Assembly: GCA_947458895.1 (NCBI GenBank)
Contig: CANHBY010000127.1
Span: 1 to 5,523, forward strand
Origin: Burkholderiales bacterium
Lineage (GTDB): Bacteria > Pseudomonadota > Gammaproteobacteria > Burkholderiales > Burkholderiaceae_C
Direction of reading: 5' to 3'
DNA length: 5,523 bases
Part shown: one piece after another, positions 1 to 5,523 of the stretch
Layout of the letters: each line of letters starts with the position of its first letter
How positions within the stretch are numbered: the stretch's first letter is position 1
Translations under genes and position numbers: made by a program
Notes under the pieces: model-generated
What the model saw: the letters and a program-made list of their open reading frames with translations, nothing else
The model's database searches: none
Told to the model about the DNA's origin: nothing

Positions 1-136
1 ACGAACTTCACTTCATGTCCAACAGCTTCGTTTACGAGAGCCTGATTGAAGCTTTCCATGAAAAATCCGCGCTCATCACCAAAAACTTTGGGCTCGATGA
101 TCAATACGCCTTCGATGGCCGTGGTGGTGATTTTCA

Positions 137-137
<1 letters not shown>
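1..137 (-). CDS. rfbC: dTDP-4-dehydrorhamnose 3,5-epimerase, N-terminal part (cut by window edge)
   Basis: This is the first 45 codons of RfbC/RmlC, which epimerises C3 and C5 of dTDP-4-keto-6-deoxy-glucose to give dTDP-4-keto-L-rhamnose in the cytoplasm. The visible protein starts MKITTTAIEGVLIIEPKVFG and continues with the family's hallmark DERGFF-ESFN segment at residues 21-31, where Arg23 belongs to the conserved substrate-binding D-RG-F motif. This closely resembles the N terminus of the enterobacterial enzyme as I remember it. Full-length proteins are about 180 residues, so roughly three quarters, including the catalytic His and Tyr, lies beyond the left edge. The ATG at 137-135 shares one base with the TGA stop of rfbA (TGATG), and an AGGTG Shine-Dalgarno (143-147) sits five bases upstream inside rfbA. 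That supports this start and translational coupling as the last visible gene of the rfbBDAC operon. Confidence 0.95.
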
Positions 138-1027
<890 letters not shown>

Positions 1028-1086
1028 GGCGTGTACTTTCTTCTATAGGAAACCGTCATAGTGTTGTGGTGCTTCGAGAATTGAAT
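1028..1086. other. 59-base gap between rfbD and rfbA
   Basis: This is the only real gap inside the rhamnose gene cluster; the other visible junctions overlap. It contains the weak purine-rich ribosome binding stretch for rfbA (1036-1044). I see no hairpin followed by a T-run that would end transcription after rfbD, and no convincing -35/-10 pair for a separate rfbA promoter. The simplest reading is an internal spacer of one transcript. Confidence 0.5.
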
Positions 1087-1983
1087 TCAGCCCAGAAATT
1101 CCGTCAGCATGCGCTCGACACCCACCTGCCAACGCGGCAGGCTCAGCTGGAACGTGTCACGCAACTTGGTGGTATTCATTCGCGAGTTAAGGGGTCTCTT
1201 GGCAGGCGTCGGGAAACTGCTGGTCGGAACGGGGTGCACTGCATCAGCCGCCACCTTGATCGGCAGGCCCGCAGAGCGGGCAAAGTCGATCACGTATTGA
1301 GCGTAGGCGTGCCAGGTGGTTTCACCAGCGGCCACCGCGTGGTAAGTGCCCTGCACCGATGGCCGGGCCAAGGCTGTGCGCAGCATATGGGTGGTGAGGT
1401 CGGCCAATAAGTCGGCACCAGTGGGCGCGCCAAACTGATCATTGATGACGGTGAGCTTGTCTCTTTCCTTGGCAAGCCGCAGCATGGTCTTGGCGAAATT
1501 TCCGCCACGCGCTCCATAGACCCAACTGGTCCGCATCAGCAGATGTTGGCAGCCACTGTCGCGAATCAATTGCTCGCCCTCAAGCTTGGTCTGCCCATAC
1601 ACGCTCAAGGGCTGGGTGGGGGAGTCTTCAACCCAAGGGGTTTGGCCTTCGCCATTGAAGACGTAGTCGGTGCTGTAGTGCACCAGCCACGCTTTGTGTG
1701 CCGCGGCCTCTTTGGCAAGAACCCCCACGGCTGTCGCGTTGATGAGGCGGGCCAATTCTGGCTCGCTCTCAGCTTTGTCGACTGCTGTGTGCGCGGCTGC
1801 ATTCACGATGATCTCTGGCGCTACGGTGCGCACGGTGAGCGCCAAAGCCTCGGGCTTGGAGAAGTCGGCTTGCAAGGTGCCGGGGCTGTCAAAGTCCAGG
1901 GCAACCACTTCGCCCAGGGTCGCCAGTGAACGCTGTAACTCCCAGCCCACTTGGCCGCTTTTGCCCAGCAACAGAATCTTCAT
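1087..1983 (-). CDS. rfbD: dTDP-4-dehydrorhamnose reductase (RfbD/RmlD)
   Basis: RfbD is the last enzyme of the pathway. It reduces dTDP-4-keto-L-rhamnose at C4 with NAD(P)H to give dTDP-L-rhamnose. At 298 residues it has the usual length for this short-chain (extended SDR) reductase. The N-terminal Rossmann strand carries the dinucleotide motif as GKSGQVG at residues 7-13. [12 protein letters not shown] follows at 61-72, a segment strongly typical of RmlD. The catalytic triad is visible as Thr105 in STDYVFNG and Tyr129 with Lys133 in YGQTK. RTSWVYG follows in the middle of the protein. The C-terminal part ends with [13 protein letters not shown], another family hallmark. The ATG at 1983 overlaps the rfbB stop by four bases (ATGA), with a weak GGGGTG ribosome-binding stretch four bases upstream. 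Both point to coupled translation within the operon. Confidence 0.97.
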   Translation of the reverse strand: MKILLLGKSGQVGWELQRSLATLGEVVALDFDSPGTLQADFSKPEALALTVRTVAPEIIVNAAAHTAVDKAESEPELARLINATAVGVLAKEAAAHKAWLVHYSTDYVFNGEGQTPWVEDSPTQPLSVYGQTKLEGEQLIRDSGCQHLLMRTSWVYGARGGNFAKTMLRLAKERDKLTVINDQFGAPTGADLLADLTTHMLRTALARPSVQGTYHAVAAGETTWHAYAQYVIDFARSAGLPIKVAADAVHPVPTSSFPTPAKRPLNSRMNTTKLRDTFQLSLPRWQVGVERMLTEFLG

Positions 1984-3047
1984 GAGGCACCCCGATCACC
2001 GTAATGGGTGTTCACCCACTCCCGGTAGTTTCCGCTTTGCACATTGGCCACCCATTCTGTGTTGTCGAGGTACCAACGTACCGTTTTTCGAATGCCGGTC
2101 TCAAAGGTCTCTGCAGGCTTCCAGCTCAGCTCACGTTCGAGCTTGCGTGCGTCAATCGCGTAGCGACGGTCATGCCCCGGGCGATCCGTGACGTAGGTGA
2201 TCAGTCGAGCGTAGCTGCCGGCCGGGTCGGGCTTCATTTCATCGAGCAGGGCGCAGACCGTGTGCACGATCTCGATGTTGGGTTTCTCGTTCCAGCCACC
2301 CACGTTGTAGGTTTCGCCTAATTGGCCTCGCGCCAGCACCTCGCGAATGGCGCTGCAATGGTCTTTCACATAAAGCCAATCGCGGATTTGCTGACCATCA
2401 CCGTAGACCGGCAGGGGCTTACCCGCCAAGGCATTGACGATCATCAAAGGGATCAGCTTCTCAGGGAAGTGATAGGGCCCATAGTTGTTGCTGCAGTTGG
2501 TGGTGAGCACCGGCAGGCCATAGGTGTGGTGCCAGGCACGAACCAGATGGTCACTGGCGGCTTTGCTGGCCGAATAGGGTGAATTGGGTTCGTAAAGATG
2601 CGTTTCAGTGAACGGGGCATCCTGGGGGCCGAGTGAGCCATAGACCTCGTCAGTTGATACATGGTGGAAGCGGAAGGCTTCTTTCTTGTTGGGTGGCAAA
2701 GCGGACCAATATGCTCGGCAAGCTTCCAGCAGAGTGAAGGTGCCCTCCACGTTGGTTCGAATGAAGCTGGCAGGGCCATGGATGCTGCGGTCCACATGGC
2801 TCTCGGCGGCAAAGTGAACGATCGCTCTGGGCTGGTAATCTGACAACACGCGATCCAGCAAGCTGCGATCGCAAATGTCTCCGTGAACGAACACGTGCCG
2901 GGGATCCTTGGACACCGACTTCAGGCTTTCAAGGTTGCCAGCGTAGGTGAGGGCATCCAAATTGACCACAGATTCGCTGGTCGAGGCCAGCCAGTCGAGA
3001 ACGAAATTCGCGCCGATAAAGCCTGCGCCGCCTGTCACGAGGATCAT
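1980..3047 (-). CDS. rfbB: dTDP-glucose 4,6-dehydratase (RfbB/RmlB)
   Basis: RfbB is an NAD-dependent extended-SDR dehydratase converting dTDP-glucose to dTDP-4-keto-6-deoxy-glucose, the second step toward dTDP-L-rhamnose. Its 355 residues match the family's usual 350-360. The NAD-binding motif GGAGFIG lies at residues 6-12. AAESHVDRS follows at 80-88. The catalytic Thr132-Asp133-Glu134 sits in STDEVYG, and Tyr158 with Lys162 in [31 protein letters not shown] and [12 protein letters not shown], all typical of RmlB, follow in order. The ATG at 3047 gives the standard N terminus with the Rossmann motif immediately after it, although no good Shine-Dalgarno is visible. It is the promoter-proximal gene of the operon, divergent from the helicase gene across 134 bases, and overlaps rfbD by four bases (ATGA). 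Confidence 0.98.
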   Translation of the reverse strand: MILVTGGAGFIGANFVLDWLASTSESVVNLDALTYAGNLESLKSVSKDPRHVFVHGDICDRSLLDRVLSDYQPRAIVHFAAESHVDRSIHGPASFIRTNVEGTFTLLEACRAYWSALPPNKKEAFRFHHVSTDEVYGSLGPQDAPFTETHLYEPNSPYSASKAASDHLVRAWHHTYGLPVLTTNCSNNYGPYHFPEKLIPLMIVNALAGKPLPVYGDGQQIRDWLYVKDHCSAIREVLARGQLGETYNVGGWNEKPNIEIVHTVCALLDEMKPDPAGSYARLITYVTDRPGHDRRYAIDARKLERELSWKPAETFETGIRKTVRWYLDNTEWVANVQSGNYREWVNTHYGDRGAS

Positions 3048-3067
3048 AGAGAACCATTTGCTGAGAT

Positions 3068-3082
3068 GCTGCCGCGAGCAGC
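3068..3082. other. small GC-rich inverted repeat in the presumed rfbB leader
   Basis: GCTGC (3068-3072) and GCAGC (3078-3082) are perfect inverted repeats with a five-base loop (CGCGA). They could form a short hairpin in the rfbB 5' leader, ending about 20 bases before its ATG. No T-run follows, so this is not an intrinsic terminator. A five-base stem can occur by chance in GC-rich DNA. Confidence 0.3.
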
Positions 3083-3092
3083 GAAGCGGATG

Positions 3093-3122
3093 ATTTTAGT
3101 GGCTCCCCGCGATTTCAGTCGA
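3093..3122 (-). promoter_or_regulatory. candidate sigma70-type promoter for rfbBDAC
   Basis: On the minus strand TAAAAT (3093-3098) matches the -10 consensus at five of six positions. TCGACT (3117-3122) matches the -35 consensus at four of six, with an 18-base spacer. Transcription would start near 3086, leaving a leader of about 39 bases before the rfbB ATG. This was found by eye, and the -35 box is poor. Confidence 0.35.
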
Positions 3123-3169
3123 GCTCCCTCAACCAGGGTGTAAAAGCCGTCCATGTCATTCCTACCGGT

Positions 3170-3175
3170 CATAAT
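3170..3175 (+). promoter_or_regulatory. candidate -10 element just before the helicase start
   Basis: CATAAT matches the -10 consensus TATAAT at five of six positions and ends only six bases before the helicase ATG at 3182. If used, transcription would begin at or next to the A of the ATG, giving a leaderless or nearly leaderless mRNA. That would fit the absence of a Shine-Dalgarno here. No good -35 hexamer lies at 16-18 bases upstream, so the call is weak. Confidence 0.25.
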
Positions 3176-3181
3176 CGACAA

Positions 3182-4672
3182 ATGAGTGAACAAAACACGG
3201 TGCCAAAAGCGCCAACTGATTTCCCCGCAGAGGCTGTGTCTGTCGTGGCCCCCAAAATGCGGTTCGATACCTTGCCCCTGGATGCCAAGCTGCTTCGAGC
3301 GATTGCAGAGTCCGGCTACGAGACCATGACTCCGATCCAGGCAAAAGCCATCCCGCTGGTCTTGGAAGGGCGCGACGTCATGGGCGCTGCTCAAACGGGC
3401 ACAGGCAAGACGGCGGCATTCTCGATCCCTTTGCTGCAAAAAATGCTGGCTCATGAAAATGCCAGCGCCTCTCCGGCCCGCCACCCGGTGCGCGCCTTGG
3501 TGCTGGCCCCCACGCGCGAGCTGGCCGATCAAGTGGCTAAAAACATCGTGACCTACTCCGAGCACACCAAACTGCGCGCCGCAGTGGTGTTTGGCGGGGT
3601 TGACATGAAGCCCCAGACAGCCGAGCTCAAAACGGGTGTCGAGGTGCTCATCGCCACCCCCGGCCGCCTGTTGGACCACATCGAAGCCAAGAACTGCGTG
3701 CTCAATCAGGTCGAATACGTGGTGCTCGACGAAGCCGACCGCATGCTCGACATCGGTTTCCTCCCTGATCTGCAGCGCATCCTTAGCTTTTTGCCCAAGC
3801 AGCGGCAGACCCTGCTGTTCTCAGCCACGTTCTCGCCCGAAATCAAGCGTTTGGCGGAAAGCTACTTGCAAAATCCAATCTTGGTCGAGGTGGCCCGCCC
3901 CAACGCCACAGCCACCAATGTCGAGCAACGGTTTTTCAGTGTCGGCACAGACAATAAGCGTGCGGCTGTGGTCCATCTGCTCAAAGACCGCCAAATTTCT
4001 CAGGCGATCGTGTTCGTCAATTCCAAGCTGGGCTGCGCGCGACTGGCGCGCTCGCTGGAGCGCGATGGCCTGCGCACCAACGCCCTGCATGGTGACAAAT
4101 CACAAGACGAGCGGCTCAAAGCGCTGGAGGCCTTCAAGCGCGGAGAGGTGGATGTCCTGGTGGCGACCGATGTGGCCGCACGTGGTCTGGACATCGCCGA
4201 TTTGCCTGCCGTCATTAATTTCGACGTGCCTTTCAATGCCGAAGATTATGTTCACCGCATTGGCCGCACCGGCCGCGCAGGGGCCTCTGGCCTAGCCTTC
4301 ACCCTGGTGACGGCCGGAGACCGCAACGATGCCCGTCTGGCCAGTGACATCGAAAAGCTGATCCAGAAAAAAATTCAGCTCGAGCCTCTGGAGTTGGCCT
4401 CTGAGCGCCCTCGGCGCCCAGAGCGTACCCAGGCCTACCCTTCAGAGGGTGCCGTGGACTCGGCGCGTTCTGCGCCCCCCGTGCCCCGCGCTCGCCCACC
4501 CCGCGACCCGTTCTTCGATCAACCCTACGTGCCCAGCGCAGACGCCCAGGCCGCCTGGGAAAAACAGCCTGCCTCATCTGCGAAGTCCGGGTTGTCCCCC
4601 AACATCAAGCCCAAGAAAAAGATCGCAGCTCTGTTTGGTGCCAGGCGCTCCGACGAAGCCCCGCAGGGCTGA
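3182..4672 (+). CDS. rhlE: DEAD-box ATP-dependent RNA helicase, RhlE type
   Basis: This cytoplasmic ATP-dependent RNA-unwinding protein is probably involved in ribosome assembly, RNA decay or cold adaptation. The 496 residues carry all canonical motifs in order. The Q motif runs from Phe28 to Gln53 and Walker A AQTGTGKT is at 70-77. PTRELA is at 110-115, TPGRLLDH at 159-166, DEAD at 183-186 and SAT at 214-216. The second RecA domain has VFVNSK at 277-282, ARGLDI at 333-338 and HRIGRTGR at 358-365. A Pro/Arg-rich, probably disordered tail (about 402-471) follows, ending with a basic patch KPKKKIAALFG at 476-486. RhlE proteins usually begin near the sequence around Met26, so the first 25 residues are an extension. 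The ATG at 3182 is nevertheless the first start after the in-frame stop at 3062. No clear Shine-Dalgarno precedes it. Its stop directly abuts the stop of the converging methylase gene. RhlE is favoured over other DEAD-box subgroups from overall resemblance, not a search. Confidence 0.93.
   Translation: MSEQNTVPKAPTDFPAEAVSVVAPKMRFDTLPLDAKLLRAIAESGYETMTPIQAKAIPLVLEGRDVMGAAQTGTGKTAAFSIPLLQKMLAHENASASPARHPVRALVLAPTRELADQVAKNIVTYSEHTKLRAAVVFGGVDMKPQTAELKTGVEVLIATPGRLLDHIEAKNCVLNQVEYVVLDEADRMLDIGFLPDLQRILSFLPKQRQTLLFSATFSPEIKRLAESYLQNPILVEVARPNATATNVEQRFFSVGTDNKRAAVVHLLKDRQISQAIVFVNSKLGCARLARSLERDGLRTNALHGDKSQDERLKALEAFKRGEVDVLVATDVAARGLDIADLPAVINFDVPFNAEDYVHRIGRTGRAGASGLAFTLVTAGDRNDARLASDIEKLIQKKIQLEPLELASERPRRPERTQAYPSEGAVDSARSAPPVPRARPPRDPFFDQPYVPSADAQAAWEKQPASSAKSGLSPNIKPKKKIAALFGARRSDEAPQG
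4657..4670. other. short inverted repeat at the helicase/methylase junction, not a clear terminator
   Basis: AGCCC (4657-4661) and GGGCT (4666-4670) pair around a CGCA loop at the very end of the helicase gene. No T-run follows on either strand, so it lacks the second half of an intrinsic terminator. If it has a role, it would be as a weak pause or an RNA 3'-end structure. Confidence 0.2.
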
Positions 4673-5446
4673 TCACCCCCGTTGCGCTTGCAGCCCAAAC
4701 ACCGCGGGAATGTCTGAAGGCAGGGCGGTTACCTTGCGCCGCCATCCTTCGATTGAATCGGTCCGGCTGAACCCTTCAGGCAGGGTCAGGCCACAGCTCA
4801 CAGATAATCGGGTACCGCTAGCGAGGTGTTCCAAAAGGGCGCCAAACAAGGCCTGGTTGCGGTAGGGTGTTTCGATCATGAGTTGGGTCTGATCCTGGCG
4901 ACGAGACAGCGCCTCGAGCTCCCGGATCTTTTGGGCCCGCGCTGCTGCCTCCACGGGCAGGTACCCTACAAAAGCAAAGCTCTGCCCTTGCAAGCCGCTC
5001 GCTGCCAGTGCCATCACGATGGCGCTCGGGCCTGCCAAGCTGACCACCCGAATGCCAGAGCGATGAGCTGCTTCGACCACCGTGGCCCCCGGATCGGCAA
5101 CACCCGGCAGGCCAGCCTCTGAGATCAACCCCATGTCGTGGCCTTGCAGGGCTGGCCCCAACAGCTTCGACGCGGCGTCCGTGCTCGGCGTGGCTGAGGA
5201 GCCCTTGGCTGGGCGTGGTAACTCTACAATCGACAGGCTCTGCAGTGGCTGACACAAGGGGGCGATGGCGTCGACGCGCTTCAAAAATGCCCGAGTCGTT
5301 TTGGCGTTTTCAGCAATCCAATGCGTCAGCCGGGAGGCCTGTTCGATCACCCCCCTCGGAATGCTCCAGTCCAGCGGTGGTGGAGGGGTGGCGCCCAAAT
5401 CCAGCGTGTTGGGCACCAAAAACAGTAGGCCTGTCGGGACAGTCAT
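4673..5446 (-). CDS. RsmI-like SAM-dependent methyltransferase (tetrapyrrole methylase fold), substrate unknown
   Basis: This 257-residue protein has the fold of tetrapyrrole methylases and resembles RsmI, the 16S rRNA C1402 ribose methylase. It belongs to a separate RsmI-like subgroup found in many bacteria. Visible landmarks are an N-terminal strand LLFLVPNTLDLG (residues 7-18), the ENAKTTRAFLKR segment (46-57) in place of RsmI's AEDTR motif, and GLISEAGLPGVADPG (106-120). LAGPSAIVMALAASG lies at 137-151, FAFVGYLP at 157-164 and IETPYRN at 191-197. These central motifs form the SAM-binding cleft in the fold. An AAAGGA ribosome binding site (5453-5458) lies six bases before the ATG, inside the upstream maf gene, and the two genes overlap as ATGA, so coupling is likely. 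I do not call it rsmI: the N-terminal GNL-D-T region typical of RsmI is altered, and the substrate of this subgroup is not known to me. Confidence 0.85.
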   Translation of the reverse strand: MTVPTGLLFLVPNTLDLGATPPPPLDWSIPRGVIEQASRLTHWIAENAKTTRAFLKRVDAIAPLCQPLQSLSIVELPRPAKGSSATPSTDAASKLLGPALQGHDMGLISEAGLPGVADPGATVVEAAHRSGIRVVSLAGPSAIVMALAASGLQGQSFAFVGYLPVEAAARAQKIRELEALSRRQDQTQLMIETPYRNQALFGALLEHLASGTRLSVSCGLTLPEGFSRTDSIEGWRRKVTALPSDIPAVFGLQAQRG

Positions 5447-5523
5447 CGCGCATCCTTTCGTGGACCCAGGAGCTCGATCCCTGCAGCTCGGAGCAAGCGG
5501 CAGGTGTCGATCAGGGGCAGCCC
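5443..5523 (-). CDS. Maf-family nucleotide pyrophosphatase, C-terminal end (cut by window edge), probably YceF type
   Basis: The last 26 codons and TGA stop of a gene entering from the right edge are visible. The peptide begins GLPLIDTCRLLRAAGIELLG, which matches the conserved C-terminal GLPL----LLR--G helix of Maf proteins. These hydrolyse non-canonical or modified nucleoside triphosphates to monophosphates in the cytoplasm. The GLPLI--C spacing is closer to the YceF (7-methyl-GTP pyrophosphatase) end than to the YhdE (dTTP/UTP) end as I remember them. The stop overlaps the methylase ATG as ATGA. In many betaproteobacteria this pair sits next to yceD-rpmF-plsX, which favours YceF. The catalytic N-terminal region is not in the window, so the substrate subgroup is an inference. 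This peptide is too short to be found by length-filtered gene calling. Confidence 0.8.
   Translation of the reverse strand, partial: GLPLIDTCRLLRAAGIELLGPRKDAR
5453..5458 (-). promoter_or_regulatory. ribosome binding site of the methylase gene, inside maf
   Basis: Read on the minus strand this is AAAGGA with a six-base spacer to the ATG at 5446. It is the clearest Shine-Dalgarno-like site I found in the window. It supports the chosen start over the out-of-frame ATG seven bases upstream. Confidence 0.6.

Noticed and set aside
1694..2191. Open frame of 165 codons on the plus strand across the rfbD/rfbB junction
   Set aside because: It is antisense to two well-supported genes, has no recognisable motif, and no ribosome binding site was evident.
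3044..3679. Open frame of 211 codons on the minus strand running across the control region into the helicase gene
   Set aside because: Most of it is antisense to the conserved helicase core. Its protein is rich in His, Gly and Arg with no family resemblance, and it ends exactly at the rfbB start region by chance of frame.
4657..4680. Intrinsic terminator between the converging genes
   Set aside because: The AGCCC/GGGCT stem is only five base pairs and is followed by GATCACCCCC on the plus strand. There is no T-run on the minus strand either.
4449..4865. Open frame of 138 codons on the plus strand crossing the helicase end into the methylase
   Set aside because: It is a shadow in another frame of the helicase tail and then antisense to the methylase. 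The Pro/Arg/Ser-rich composition is that expected from shifted GC-rich codons.

Overview
The window looks like ordinary chromosomal DNA from a betaproteobacterium, most likely order Burkholderiales and plausibly family Comamonadaceae. This is judged from protein resemblance recalled from memory: the RhlE-type helicase with its long C-terminal tail, and the RsmI-like methylase joined to a Maf/YceF gene. Base composition is moderately GC-rich and even throughout. I see no mobile elements, tRNA or rRNA genes, CRISPR arrays or long repeats.

Left part (1-3047, all minus strand): a dTDP-L-rhamnose operon in the order rfbB-rfbD-rfbA-rfbC (rmlBDAC), read toward the left edge. RfbA makes dTDP-glucose from glucose-1-phosphate and dTTP. 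RfbB dehydrates it to the 4-keto-6-deoxy sugar. RfbC epimerises C3 and C5, and RfbD reduces the 4-keto group to give dTDP-L-rhamnose, a donor for O-antigen, exopolysaccharide or other rhamnosylated glycans. rfbB/rfbD overlap as ATGA and rfbA/rfbC as TGATG, with a 59-base gap between rfbD and rfbA. rfbC is cut by the window edge after 45 codons.

Middle (3048-3181): a 134-base divergent control region between rfbB (minus) and the helicase gene (plus). It holds candidate promoters for both directions and a small GC-rich hairpin in the presumed rfbB leader. Neither flanking start has a clear Shine-Dalgarno sequence.

Right part (3182-5523): a complete DEAD-box RNA helicase of the RhlE type on the plus strand. 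It meets, stop codon to stop codon, a minus-strand SAM-dependent methylase of the RsmI-like tetrapyrrole-methylase fold. That methylase gene overlaps (ATGA) the 3' end of a Maf-family nucleotide pyrophosphatase gene, best matched to YceF, which is cut by the right edge. In many betaproteobacteria this pair lies next to yceD-rpmF-plsX-fab, which would be expected beyond the window.

I found no convincing undescribed system. The points most worth a second look are the methylase of unknown substrate coupled to maf, the abutting stop codons forming TGATCA, and a possible leaderless helicase transcript.
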